NCBI RefSeq assembly: GCF_016879755.1
Contig: NZ_WOFU01000002.1
Span: forward strand, 124,001-188,000
Origin: Bacillus sp. B15-48
GTDB lineage: Bacteria > Bacillota > Bacilli > Bacillales > Cytobacillaceae
Length of the DNA: 64,000 nucleotides
Direction of reading: 5' to 3'
Below the pieces are notes generated by a model, which had not been told where the DNA came from, ran no database searches, and saw only the letters and a list, made by a program, of their open reading frames with translations. Positions within the stretch are counted from its first letter, which is position 1. Every line of letters begins with the position of its first letter. Made by a program: the position numbers and the translations under genes. Positions 18,350 through 27,440 of this stretch are shown one piece after another.

Positions 18350-19786
18350 ATGCCAGCATGTGATGGAGCATCCTTTTTAAAAAGAATGGCAAATTTAAAA
18401 GCAGAAATATGGTTTGACGGAAAGCAATTGACCGAAAATATTTGTTCTCATAATGCCTTTAAAGGAATATTGCTAAGCAAGGCAAAACTTTTTGATATTC
18501 AATTAGAAAAATCAAAAATGGATTTTATGACCTACCCTTCACCCGTTACCGGAGACCGTGTAGGTACTTCATACATGGAACCACGTTCGAAGGAGGATTT
18601 GGAAAAAAGGAGATTGACGACACAAGAATGGGCCAAAACCTCTGGTGGCATGATGGGCAGGTCACCTGATTATATGAATACTGGATTGATGGCATTAGCA
18701 GCTATTTGGGATTTATTTAATGAGAATTCAAACTTTGGAGAGAATTTAAAGAAAATTTATGAAAATGCGCGCGAAAAAGATCTAACCTTTGCACATACAT
18801 TTGTCAATCCTCAAGTAAATCGTTCCTCGTTTTTTTATGAAGGTAAAGATACCCCTATATCTGCACGAATTGTGAAAAAGACAAATGATGGAATTGTCAT
18901 CAAAGGGGCACGTCTACTTGCTACTCAAGGAGGAATTACAGATGAACTTTTAGTCTTACCAATTGGGGGCAAATATATCGAGGAATCATTTATATATGCA
19001 TTTTCAATTCCGAGTAATACTCCTAATCTTAAGTTTATTTGTAGGGAATCCTTTGCTTATCGACAATCCCATTTTGATCATCCACTAAGTTCAAGATTTG
19101 ACGAAATGGATATGATTGTTGTCTTTGATGATGTTCTCGTTCCTTGGGAGCGGGTTTTCTTATATAAGGACTATAATATCGCCAACAGTATGTACGAAAA
19201 TTCAAGCTTCTATCCTTTTTTACTGCACCAGACAGTCGCTCGACAAACAATTAAAACAAAATTTTTACTAGGGGTCGCTCAATTACTCGTTGAAACAATC
19301 GATATAAGCGAGTATTTGCATATAAAGGAAAAAGTTAGTGAGCTAATCCGAGGATATGAAACGATGAAAGCTTTTTTATTCTCTTCGGAAATGGGTGCAA
19401 AAAAAACCTCCCGCGGTACAATGGTTCCTGACGGGAATCCGTTATATGTTGCAATTACAACCTTTCCAAAAATCTATCCGAGGTTTACTGAGATTTTACA
19501 GCAAATTGGTGCTAGTGGTTTGATTTCTATTCCTACTGAACAAGATTTCAATTCACCAATTGAACAAGATTTACAAATTTATTTGCAGGGTGCGAATTGT
19601 GATGCGAAAAAAAGAACAGAAATTTTTAGACTTGCTTGGGATATTAGTACAAGTGCATTCGGCGGCAGACAAACCCTTTATGAGAGGTTCTTTTTTGGGG
19701 ACCCTGTCCGCTTAAATGCAAGTTTATATAATAGCTACCAAAAGGACAATGCTGTTGAGCTAGCAAGATCAATGTTAGAAAACTAA
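18350..19786 (+). CDS. 4-hydroxyphenylacetate 3-hydroxylase (HpaB) family flavin monooxygenase
   Basis: The 478-aa protein matches the oxygenase component of two-component flavin monooxygenases. It has an N-terminal domain, the FADH2-binding block LTFAHTFVNPQVNR, RLLATQGGITDELLVLP, and the C-terminal helical domain with DISTSAFGGRQTLYERFFFGDP. It would hydroxylate a phenol or similar aromatic using reduced FAD from a separate reductase, which is not encoded nearby. I chose ATG 18350 because AAGGGTGGG lies 6 nt upstream. It stands alone; the molybdenum hydroxylase operon lies 1.1 kb away on the other strand. Confidence 0.87.
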   Translation: MPACDGASFLKRMANLKAEIWFDGKQLTENICSHNAFKGILLSKAKLFDIQLEKSKMDFMTYPSPVTGDRVGTSYMEPRSKEDLEKRRLTTQEWAKTSGGMMGRSPDYMNTGLMALAAIWDLFNENSNFGENLKKIYENAREKDLTFAHTFVNPQVNRSSFFYEGKDTPISARIVKKTNDGIVIKGARLLATQGGITDELLVLPIGGKYIEESFIYAFSIPSNTPNLKFICRESFAYRQSHFDHPLSSRFDEMDMIVVFDDVLVPWERVFLYKDYNIANSMYENSSFYPFLLHQTVARQTIKTKFLLGVAQLLVETIDISEYLHIKEKVSELIRGYETMKAFLFSSEMGAKKTSRGTMVPDGNPLYVAITTFPKIYPRFTEILQQIGASGLISIPTEQDFNSPIEQDLQIYLQGANCDAKKRTEIFRLAWDISTSAFGGRQTLYERFFFGDPVRLNASLYNSYQKDNAVELARSMLEN

Positions 19787-19858
19787 AAAGCAATGAGTCC
19801 TCCTCTAGCTTTCTTGACCATTCCTATTATTTAAAACTCGTTTTTATATTTTTACAAA

Positions 19859-19895
19859 AAAAGCACAAATCGACTGCAGTACGAAATGTGCTTTT
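19859..19895. terminator. Convergent terminator
   Basis: The arms AAAAGCACA / TGTGCTTTT flank a 19-nt loop between the HpaB-like gene and the DUF4395 gene. An A-run on one side and T-run on the other make it bidirectional. Confidence 0.6.
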
Positions 19896-19942
19896 CTCTA
19901 TTACTTAAATATTCCATTGTCTTTCTTCTGTTTGATTCATCT

Positions 19943-20368
19943 CTATTGTTGGGTTCTCCTGTATTGGTATTGTTTCCACTGGTATAGAATAAAACATCCA
20001 ATACAAAATCCCATTATGGCAATGAGTGCTGCTAAAGCAACAACTGCCGTAAATACAAAACCGAGTGTATTCCATCCTAGGAGGAAACTTAAAATACCCA
20101 CTCCAAGACAAATAACGGCAATTGTTTGATTAAATTGCTGCTGTTCCCAATCTTCCGGAATATAGGCTTTTGGATCTTTTTTTAAAAATCTCTTAGCTAG
20201 TTGCACGATCGGATTATACCCAAATAATAGCCCCATTAATCCAGCAACAAATGGGATGAACAAAAACCAAAATTGACCAGTAACCCAAGTTAAAAGAACA
20301 CTAATCACAATGACCGTTTGATTTGTTTTCACAAGTGGTCGCGGGATGGATCGGACAGGCTCACCCAT
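19943..20368 (-). CDS. DUF4395-type membrane protein
   Basis: The 141-aa protein begins with the conserved SIPRPLVKTNQTVIV and has about four membrane helices. A cytoplasmic stretch carries LAKRFLKKDPKAYIPEDWEQQQFNQ. This is the DUF4395 pattern (RPLVRxNQ start, PxDxAQQQFNQ). No function is established. I chose ATG 20368 because AAGGTGGGG lies 6 nt upstream; the longer frame begins 12 nt earlier. Confidence 0.78.
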   Translation of the reverse strand: MGEPVRSIPRPLVKTNQTVIVISVLLTWVTGQFWFLFIPFVAGLMGLLFGYNPIVQLAKRFLKKDPKAYIPEDWEQQQFNQTIAVICLGVGILSFLLGWNTLGFVFTAVVALAALIAIMGFCIGCFILYQWKQYQYRRTQQ

Positions 20369-20426
20369 ATTAATCCCCACCTTTCAGATTTGTTTTATCT
20401 GTTTAATGCCATACTATATGTTTTTT

Positions 20427-20756
20427 CTAGTTTTGTATAGTGATTAGGTTTATTTGTTCACGAATCTTTTCTAATTCTTTTAGTGGGAGATCACCTAAAG
20501 ACTGTTTTATTTCTTTTTCAATCTCTTTCCGGTTGCTTTCGCGAAATTGATCCCACCATTCCCGTAGACCTTCTGTATGGTTTAAAAGGTATTCTATATC
20601 TATTTCTTCTACTTCATCATCTGAAAGATAATTTAAAACCGCGGCTAATAGCCGATTAAGCTTGGAAATTTCATCTTCCGGCTTTTCGTCAGCGACGATT
20701 TGATCACTCGTGATCTTAACCATTTCCTCCTTATCTTGCGAAGACTTTCTTGCCAT
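20427..20756 (-). CDS. Small acidic helical protein, unknown function
   Basis: The 109-aa product is rich in Glu, Lys and Asp and predicted mostly alpha-helical with coiled-coil tendency (for example ESNRKEIEKEIKQSL and LPLKELEKIREQINL). There is no signal or membrane segment. ATG 20756 has AGGAGGGGG just upstream. It precedes the DUF4395 gene by 58 nt in the same direction and may share its transcript. I do not recognise a family. Confidence 0.6.
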   Translation of the reverse strand: MARKSSQDKEEMVKITSDQIVADEKPEDEISKLNRLLAAVLNYLSDDEVEEIDIEYLLNHTEGLREWWDQFRESNRKEIEKEIKQSLGDLPLKELEKIREQINLITIQN

Positions 20757-20841
20757 AATCCCCCTCCTTTTATCCACCTAACTCTTCAATTATTGCGTAA
20801 CTGCTATTTCCTATTATTTAAATATTGCCTTTTATTATACA

Positions 20842-20903
20842 AAAAAAGCATAGAGACTCCTTGTTTTCTATGTAAAAACAACCTTTCTCTCTATGTTTTT
20901 GTG
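20842..20903 (-). terminator. Possible terminator after the molybdenum hydroxylase operon
   Basis: The arms AAAAAAGCATAGAG and CTCTATGTTTTT flank about 35 nt and lie just after the last gene of the operon (stop at 20911). On the minus strand the distal arm ends in a T-run. Confidence 0.45.
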
Positions 20904-20910
20904 TTTAAAA

Positions 20911-21381
20911 CTATCCATCCCCTTTTCCTAACACCGATTTTACAGCCCTTTCAATTTCCTCATAGCTTGTGCAACGGCAAATATTCGATTTCAGCCATTC
21001 TTCAATCAGTGAGTCCGTTGCATCAGGATGATTTATAATAAGTGAGTGTGCGTTCATAATAAAGCCAGGGGTACAATATCCACATTGAAATGCAAAATGC
21101 TCTACAAACGCGGTTTGAATCGGAACATTATTTAATCCTTCAATCGTTGTAATGTTCCGGTCCATCACTTCGACGCTCAACATAATACAAGACTTGTACG
21201 GCTGATGATCAACCATTACTGTGCATGCACCACAATCCCCGTTATAACATCCGGGTTTCGTACCAGTTAATTGAAGGTGCCTTAAAGTAGTCAGTAACCG
21301 TTCACTTTGAGAAATAATAACATCGCGTTTTTGACCATTTACATTCAATCTAGCCATGATTTTATTTAGAGAGTTATTCAA
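20911..21381 (-). CDS. Molybdenum hydroxylase, [2Fe-2S] small subunit
   Basis: The 156-aa protein has two [2Fe-2S] domains. The plant-ferredoxin type is seen in CYNGDCGACTVMV with a fourth Cys in SCIM. The C-terminal helical type is seen in CGYCTPGFIM...CRCTSYEEI. It passes electrons from the molybdenum site to FAD. The start is TTG 21381, whose TTGA overlaps the TGA stop of the preceding gene and has GGGGGAAG upstream; ATG 21357 is the alternative. It is third in the operon, homologous to PucE/CoxS. Confidence 0.9.
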   Translation of the reverse strand: MNNSLNKIMARLNVNGQKRDVIISQSERLLTTLRHLQLTGTKPGCYNGDCGACTVMVDHQPYKSCIMLSVEVMDRNITTIEGLNNVPIQTAFVEHFAFQCGYCTPGFIMNAHSLIINHPDATDSLIEEWLKSNICRCTSYEEIERAVKSVLGKGDG

Positions 21382-22214
21382 CCCGATTCTTCCCCCTCTA
21401 ACGCATATAGACTATCCATTAAGATTTGTTTAAGCACGAACATTCGATACTTAGCCGACCCTTCAACATCGTGTAAAATAGGCGTTGGCAAATGACGAAA
21501 AGACCGTTCGATTCGCTCTTCATAAGAAAGAGACGGAAGATTTAGTACTGACTCCATTTTGCTTGAACGAAAAGGAAATGGACATAAACCACTAAAGGCA
21601 AACCGAAGCTCATCATCGACCTTCAACGCCGCAACTGTTATGAGCGGATAACCCGTTTTCCATTGTTGCCGAATTTTCGCTGTATAAAAAGGGGCCAATA
21701 AATACTTTTTCTCGGTGATTATCTGGACAAGAAACTCTCCTTCCTGTAAACGAATATGTTGATTAAATACATCATGAATCGACTCCACTCTAGTACCGGA
21801 ACCGTTTGCAATCATAAAATGGCTATTAGCAAGTAAAAAAGGCAATATCGATTCACGATAAAAGATGTCTCCACATATGTTTCCTCCGATTGTGATTTTG
21901 TTACGAGCTGTACGATCAGCAACTTCTTTCGAAACAGTTGTTAATAGAGGAAAGTCATTTTTATTCTCAATGGTTGTTAGTGGTAGACATGACCCAATAA
22001 CTAAATATTGATGATCATGAAAGTGATACTCCCAGCAAGCCGGGATTGCTTTTATATCAATTACAGCTGTCGGTCGTAAAAGGTCCAATCTTTCCAGTGT
22101 AAGAATCTCTGTTCCACCAGAATAATAGATTGGGGAATGGTGATTTTTTAATAATTCATTAAACTGTTGATTTGCATCTTGGATAGAGTTTGCCCGAGAG
22201 TACTGAAAACTCAA
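21378..22214 (-). CDS. Molybdenum hydroxylase, FAD-binding medium subunit
   Basis: The 278-aa protein shows the FAD subunit layout: SGGTEILTL near residue 35, LVIGSCLPLTTIE, the TARNKITIGGNICGD motif that binds FAD, and a C-terminal domain. It moves electrons from the iron-sulfur clusters to FAD and an acceptor. The TTG start (22214) overlaps the TGA of the large subunit, with AAAGGAGGGG 5 nt upstream. Translation of all three subunits is thus chained. Homologous to PucC/CoxM. Confidence 0.9.
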   Translation of the reverse strand: MSFQYSRANSIQDANQQFNELLKNHHSPIYYSGGTEILTLERLDLLRPTAVIDIKAIPACWEYHFHDHQYLVIGSCLPLTTIENKNDFPLLTTVSKEVADRTARNKITIGGNICGDIFYRESILPFLLANSHFMIANGSGTRVESIHDVFNQHIRLQEGEFLVQIITEKKYLLAPFYTAKIRQQWKTGYPLITVAALKVDDELRFAFSGLCPFPFRSSKMESVLNLPSLSYEERIERSFRHLPTPILHDVEGSAKYRMFVLKQILMDSLYALEGEESG

Positions 22215-24529
22215 CTTTTCCCCTCCTTTGCTCGCCAGATCTGTTCAGGCGTTAATGGCAAAGAATTTAGAGGAACGCCTGCGGCAAGTGATAATGCATT
22301 TGCTAATGCAGCCGGCATCCCGATGACACCATGCTCCCCCACTCCTCTTGAGCCATAAGGTGCATCTAATTGGGGCGTTTCAACGAAATCAACGATATAT
22401 TCAGGATGCTCTCCATATCGCAACGGTCGATATGTCCGCAACTGAGAATTCAGCACACGTCCGAATGAGTCGTAATAAAATCCCTCTCGCGCTGCCCATG
22501 CAAGCCCCATACTCATTGCCCCTTTTACTTGCCCAATCGCGCCATCATAATTTAGGATTTTCCCAAGATCAACAACAGTTACCGCTTTTTTCACTTCATA
22601 CCGATACGTCCGCATATCATATTCTACCTCAACACCTTGAGCGGCAACTGCCCATTCTGGACCTGGCTTCCCAGCTCCTGTTTCAGGGTCTAAAAAGGTT
22701 AAACCTCGTAAAATATATGTTCCTTTTGCAATGATTTGTCCGCCAATTGCGTTTCCATTTGGAAATGTATATCCATATGCAATGTCTTTAATATCGATTG
22801 ATTGTGATGGATCGTCTCTTAAAAATACCTTTCCATACCCTACGTCTAAATCCTCCACTGATACTCTTAAGACACAGGAGGCAATTTGTTTTAATTGAAG
22901 AATTGCATCCTCCGCTGCTGATAATACCGCCCTCCCAGCCATAAATGTCCCCCTGCTCGCCACGGTTTTCCAATGTTCAGGAGTCGTTTGGGTGTCCAAT
23001 GACATCCGAACGTGAATTTGATGAATATCCATTCGCATTTTTTCTGCCAACATTTGTGCCAACACCGTTTTGGTTCCAGTACCAATTTCGACGACACCAG
23101 AAATTAAATTGATACTTCCATCAGAATTAAATATTAAAATCACGCCTGAACTGGCATTCGTTTCAATCGTAGAATTTTTCCAAACACAACTGATTCCTTT
23201 TGCACGTACTTTATATCGATCAATCCGTAATAACCGTCCTTCATCCCAGTTCATGATTCCCTTTAATTGATTGATACAAGCCTCTAAATTGCCAACTGTA
23301 CTTCTATTTAAAACCACTTGGGTTGGTGTTGTATGTCCGGGACGAACTCCGTTTAGCTGCCGAAAAGAGAGCGGATCGATATTTACTTTTTCTGCTAACA
23401 TATCCAGCGCACGTTCAAAGACAAAATGAACCTCTCCATGACTAAAACCGCGATAGGGGGAAGCGTAAGGATGATTCGTATATAGACATAAAGAATCACA
23501 CTGTATATGTTCAATATAATAAGGTCCTGTGCAATCAACTCCTCCAGCTCTGCTAATATGAGCCGATTTGTCCGCATATGCTCCGCCGTCAAATAAATAA
23601 AGGAGTGATGCAGCTCTTAACTTCCCATCTTTCGAGCAACCTAATCGAACAACCGCGTCCATACCAATATGAACGGGAGAGGAGACAATATCCTCTTCCC
23701 TTGAATTAACAATTTTGACTAATTTCCCACCTACAGCTCTTGAAGCGAGAAAAGCAAATATCTCTATATAAACGGAAGCTTTTCCCCCATATCCGCCACC
23801 AACAAGAGGCGTTTCTACAATTACCTTTCCTCGTTCAATTCCAAAATCACGGCTAATTATTTTTTTGACCATAAAGGGAGCTTGGGAAGAAGTTATAATA
23901 TGTATGTCTCCGTTCGGCATCATTTCACAAGTAGCACTTCTTGTTTCCATCGCTGCATGATCGGAGGCTGGAAAACTAAATGTAGATTCGACCGTGACAT
24001 CACTCTCAGTCCAACCTTTCGAGATATCCCCTTTCCTGATTTTCGTGCGATTAATTATATTTGTACCAGCTTCAGGATAAATGCCTTCATCACGCTCATA
24101 TTGTTCTAAGTTTTCATGGAGGATTGACGCAGTTGTCTCGTACGCTTCAAGTGGAGAATTCACAACTGGAAGCGGATCATATTTTATATATACATGCTGA
24201 GCAGCTCGCTTTGCCACCGGTAAAGATTCAGCAACAATGAGGACGACAACTTCCCCATGATATCGTACCCGATCTGTAGGAAGTGCTGGTCGATCACGAA
24301 CCTCTTCCCCAATTAATGGCAAATTCTCACCTGTAATGACAGCATGAACCCCATCTATCGCCTTTGCTTTTGTTATTTCAATATTGATAATTCGAGCATG
24401 CGCATAAGGACTTTTAATCATTTCTACATGGAATGCATCTACTGTATGAAAGTCGGCAGTGTATTTTGCTCTTCCAGTAACTTTATCCCATGCTTCCTGT
24501 CTAATCACACTTTTTCCGATGATTTGCAT
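22211..24529 (-). CDS. Molybdenum hydroxylase, molybdopterin-binding large subunit
   Basis: The 772-aa protein belongs to the xanthine dehydrogenase/CO dehydrogenase large-subunit family. It has the a/b hammerhead domain (residues 10-120) and the molybdenum cofactor contacts VETPLVGGGYGGKASV and SPYRGFSHGEVHF. The catalytic Glu lies in RGVGEHGVIG near the C-terminus. The active-site loop lacks the Cys of true CO dehydrogenases, so oxidation of a purine, N-heterocycle or aldehyde is more likely. The gene leads a three-gene coupled operon. XdhC/PucA maturation genes are not present. Substrate unknown. Confidence 0.9.
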   Translation of the reverse strand: MQIIGKSVIRQEAWDKVTGRAKYTADFHTVDAFHVEMIKSPYAHARIINIEITKAKAIDGVHAVITGENLPLIGEEVRDRPALPTDRVRYHGEVVVLIVAESLPVAKRAAQHVYIKYDPLPVVNSPLEAYETTASILHENLEQYERDEGIYPEAGTNIINRTKIRKGDISKGWTESDVTVESTFSFPASDHAAMETRSATCEMMPNGDIHIITSSQAPFMVKKIISRDFGIERGKVIVETPLVGGGYGGKASVYIEIFAFLASRAVGGKLVKIVNSREEDIVSSPVHIGMDAVVRLGCSKDGKLRAASLLYLFDGGAYADKSAHISRAGGVDCTGPYYIEHIQCDSLCLYTNHPYASPYRGFSHGEVHFVFERALDMLAEKVNIDPLSFRQLNGVRPGHTTPTQVVLNRSTVGNLEACINQLKGIMNWDEGRLLRIDRYKVRAKGISCVWKNSTIETNASSGVILIFNSDGSINLISGVVEIGTGTKTVLAQMLAEKMRMDIHQIHVRMSLDTQTTPEHWKTVASRGTFMAGRAVLSAAEDAILQLKQIASCVLRVSVEDLDVGYGKVFLRDDPSQSIDIKDIAYGYTFPNGNAIGGQIIAKGTYILRGLTFLDPETGAGKPGPEWAVAAQGVEVEYDMRTYRYEVKKAVTVVDLGKILNYDGAIGQVKGAMSMGLAWAAREGFYYDSFGRVLNSQLRTYRPLRYGEHPEYIVDFVETPQLDAPYGSRGVGEHGVIGMPAALANALSLAAGVPLNSLPLTPEQIWRAKEGKS

Positions 24530-24724
24530 TTATGTCATCCCTCTCAGATAGATCTTCCCATTAACAGAGCTGTTAAATAATAAAATGTATATGACACTGG
24601 ACAATAAAAAAGTAATTCGATTTTAGTCTCATATAAAACGGAAATCGTTTTTCGCTAGTAAAATAAAATCATTTACAAATGGGCATCTTTATTTTAGAAT
24701 GTAGAACGTAACTCTTACGTTTTT

Positions 24725-24745
24725 AAATCGTAATCGTTCCGATAT
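24725..24745 (+). promoter_or_regulatory. Zur-box-like operator upstream of the zinc-binding lipoprotein
   Basis: The core TCGTAATCGTTCCGA (24728-24742) with AAA before it closely follows the Bacillus Zur box TCGTAATnATTACGA. It ends 57 nt before the lipoprotein start, consistent with zinc-dependent repression. The second half-site has two deviations. Assignment rests on the known consensus. Confidence 0.65.
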
Positions 24746-24802
24746 TTATCTATCATTATATTTCTATATGCCAACAAACAAATAAATAATGGAGTGAAAA
24801 AA

Positions 24803-25819
24803 ATGAACACAATAAAATGGATTGCCACCACTTTTCTAGTTGCTAGTCTATTATTAGCTGGGTGTGGAAACTCTGAATCTAGTGAAAATGAAGAAAACAA
24901 CCATGACGAAGATAGATTAACTATATATACGACAGTTTATCCACTCGAAGATTTCACAAAAAAAATCGGCGGCGAATATGTCGATGTCAAAAGTGTTTAT
25001 CCACCGAATGTTGATGCACATTCATTTGAACCTTCCACGAAAGATATGATTGCCATCGCTGAATCCGATTTATTTATTTATACAGGAATTGGATTTGAAG
25101 GTTTTGTGGAAAAAGCTTCGGAAGCGCTGAAAAATGAAGATGTCACGATTCTACCTGTAGGCCAAGGGATTGACTTGATACATTTGGCTGATGAACATAC
25201 TGAAGAGAATGATGACCATGAAGATAAACACGTAGAAAACGCGGAAAGTCATGACCATGCTGAAGATGAAGCTGAACATGACCACAGCCATGGCGATGAG
25301 GATCCACATATTTGGCTAGATCCCCTTTTATCAATTGAACTTGCCGAAAATATCAAAAATAAGTTAAGTGAACTATTGCCTCAACATGCCAATGAAATTG
25401 AACAAAATTTTATTCAACTAGAAAATGATTTGCATGAACTAGACGAGGAATTTAAGCGGACAATAGAGCAAACTCTAACAAAACATTTACTAGTAGCTCA
25501 CTCTGCTTATGGATACTGGGAGAAACGGTATGGGATTAAGCAAATTGCTATTGCTGGTCTTTCCCCTACACAAGAGCCTTCGCAAAAGGCGTTACAAACG
25601 ATTATCGACGAATCGAAAGAACATGAAATTCAATATATCATTTTCGAACAAAATTTAACGACTAAAATTGCGGAAATCATCCAAAAAGAAATTGGTGCCA
25701 AGCCCCTTACCCTCCATAATCTAGAAACGATTACGGATGAAAACATCAAGAATGGTGACGATTATTTCAGTATTATGAGAAAAAACTTACAGACCATTCA
25801 AACTGCTTTGAATAACTAG
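24803..25819 (+). CDS. Zinc ABC transporter substrate-binding lipoprotein (ZnuA/AdcA type)
   Basis: The 338-aa product has a lipobox (LLLAGC, Cys about residue 21) and the cluster 9 metal-binding fold. The metal ligands appear in VDAHSFEPST, the second His in DPHIWLDP, HSAYGYW and the final acidic loop. A His/Asp/Glu-rich loop (about residues 130-170) sits before the second ligand and is typical of zinc rather than manganese proteins. No permease or ATPase genes follow, so it must use components coded elsewhere. ATG 24803 has GGAG 8 nt upstream. A Zur-like box precedes it. Confidence 0.9.
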   Translation: MNTIKWIATTFLVASLLLAGCGNSESSENEENNHDEDRLTIYTTVYPLEDFTKKIGGEYVDVKSVYPPNVDAHSFEPSTKDMIAIAESDLFIYTGIGFEGFVEKASEALKNEDVTILPVGQGIDLIHLADEHTEENDDHEDKHVENAESHDHAEDEAEHDHSHGDEDPHIWLDPLLSIELAENIKNKLSELLPQHANEIEQNFIQLENDLHELDEEFKRTIEQTLTKHLLVAHSAYGYWEKRYGIKQIAIAGLSPTQEPSQKALQTIIDESKEHEIQYIIFEQNLTTKIAEIIQKEIGAKPLTLHNLETITDENIKNGDDYFSIMRKNLQTIQTALNN

Positions 25820-25822
25820 AAA

Positions 25823-25856
25823 TAAAGGACTGTCTCTTTTAGGAGACAGTCCTTTA
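25823..25856. terminator. Convergent terminator, lipoprotein / kinase
   Basis: The 14-nt arms TAAAGGACTGTCTC and GAGACAGTCCTTTA pair perfectly around a 6-nt loop. The distal arm includes the stop codon of the convergent kinase gene. Confidence 0.8.
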
Positions 25857-27131
25857 CAGTTCAAGTACAGCTTTTTCTTTAGCTAATGGAAATGATACTT
25901 TAAAAGTGGTGCCTTTATTTTGTTCACTCATAACACTCCAAGTTCCCTTCATTTCTTTAATAATTTGCAGGGTAACCATTAAACCAAGACCTGTCCCTTT
26001 CTCTTTCGTCGAGTAGTATGGAAGGCCGATTTTCTCCACCTGCTCTGCTGTCATTCCGACTCCATCATCCGCAATCGTTACTTCAACACTTTTATCGACA
26101 ATCACGACACTTACAGAAACATTTCCATCAGGTCCAGCGGCTTCAATCGCATTTTTTATTAAATTTATGAGCATTTGTTGTAGTCGACTTGAAATGCCCA
26201 TTATATAAGCAGGTTTGCTTGTTTCAAGTGTTACGCTTACATTTTGCAGAGTAGCATAGGAAAATAATGTATTAACCGATTGATTCGCTACTTTTGAAAG
26301 GTCGATATGTCCATGCTGCTCCATTTCATTATTCTTACCTAAACTTAGGTAATCAGAAATTATTTCATTTGCGCGATCAAGCTCATCCATACAAATATGT
26401 AAATACTCTTTTTCACTCGGACTGATGTTTTTCGATCCAGTTAAGATTTGGATAAAGCCCCGTACACTTGTCATCGGGTTCCTTATTTCGTGTGCGACGC
26501 TAGCAGCTACTTCGCCAACTACCTGTAATTTTTCCTTTTTTCGCATTTCCTTTATCAATCTTTGCTTTTCAAGATGTGTCTCTAATAAGTGCACTGCAAG
26601 CCATACAGTTAGCACATTTGCAACAACATAGCCAACATTAATTAAGAACTTTGTTAGCGTCATCGGCTCATCAAGCAATACGGTACCTAAAAATGGAATG
26701 GCAAATGACAGCATCCCAATAAATAGAACAGATTTAATAATTTTCTCCTTACGGTCCCATTTAAAATATTGAGCGCGAAATTCCCAAATCATCATTGTCC
26801 CTAGTAGCAATACGATAAATGCTGGAATCATTCCGCTGCCACCTACCAAAAAACGTAGAATAACATAAAAAACAGTTACAAAAATCCCAACTGCTTTTCC
26901 ACCATAAATAAAGGCTAAAAACCATGGTACCATCCGTAAATCCAGAAAAATCCCATCATTTATTTTAACAGCATAAGCAATACATAACCCCATCGTTATA
27001 CTAAAAACGATTCCCCAATAGAAAGCTTCTCTAACTCCAAACCTTTGATTGCCCTGTAAAGCTTGATACAAAATGATTGGAAAAAGTACCATTAAGATTT
27101 GTAGCATCATATTGTCAAATTGCAACCCCAT
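25854..27131 (-). CDS. Sensor histidine kinase, KinB-like (5TM-5TMR_LYT sensor)
   Basis: The 425-aa protein has six hydrophobic segments in the first 190 residues, the 5TM-LYT type seen in B. subtilis KinB. HisKA follows (VAASVAHEIRNPMTSVRGF, phospho-accepting His about residue 216), then HATPase (NLIKNAIEAA, DDGVGM, GTGLGL). No response regulator is adjacent. KinB-type kinases feed the Spo0 phosphorelay at the start of sporulation. That role is a reasonable inference here but not shown. Transcribed alone. Confidence 0.87.
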   Translation of the reverse strand: MGLQFDNMMLQILMVLFPIILYQALQGNQRFGVREAFYWGIVFSITMGLCIAYAVKINDGIFLDLRMVPWFLAFIYGGKAVGIFVTVFYVILRFLVGGSGMIPAFIVLLLGTMMIWEFRAQYFKWDRKEKIIKSVLFIGMLSFAIPFLGTVLLDEPMTLTKFLINVGYVVANVLTVWLAVHLLETHLEKQRLIKEMRKKEKLQVVGEVAASVAHEIRNPMTSVRGFIQILTGSKNISPSEKEYLHICMDELDRANEIISDYLSLGKNNEMEQHGHIDLSKVANQSVNTLFSYATLQNVSVTLETSKPAYIMGISSRLQQMLINLIKNAIEAAGPDGNVSVSVVIVDKSVEVTIADDGVGMTAEQVEKIGLPYYSTKEKGTGLGLMVTLQIIKEMKGTWSVMSEQNKGTTFKVSFPLAKEKAVLEL

Positions 27132-27440
27132 ATTCGTTCCCTCTTATTGCGCTTATTTTTACATTTACTTTATGATACTTTGTTTATCTTTCCATTGGAA
27201 GCAAAAATTCACATAGTAAACTGAAACGATAAAGATATAAAATTTTATTATGCTTCACTCATCCCTAACCTGTACTTAAACAGCTTGTTTTTTTCTGCTT
27301 TGTTATAAAATAAGTTTCTCAAAAAAATTTAACGGATTTTTTAAAAATATAGTGGATAAACCAAGATAAATTTTCATTTAAAATTAAAAAACCCATCCTA
27401 CCGGATACACCGATAAAGATGGATTTCAAGTTCGATTCCT
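27132..27440. other. Intergenic stretch of about 300 bp
   Basis: It contains the promoter side of the kinase gene and, at 27389-27426, a hairpin (AAACCCATC / GATGGATTT, one mismatch) followed on the minus strand by TTTTTAATTTT that terminates the VOC gene. Nothing else is evident. Confidence 0.5.

Noticed and set aside
22348-22734. 128-codon plus-strand frame inside the molybdenum hydroxylase large subunit gene
   Set aside because: Antisense to a clearly real gene with conserved motifs; no SD.
20911-24529. Aerobic CO dehydrogenase (coxMSL)
   Set aside because: The large subunit lacks the Cys-containing active-site loop of true CoxL, and gene order and accessory genes (coxDEF) do not fit.
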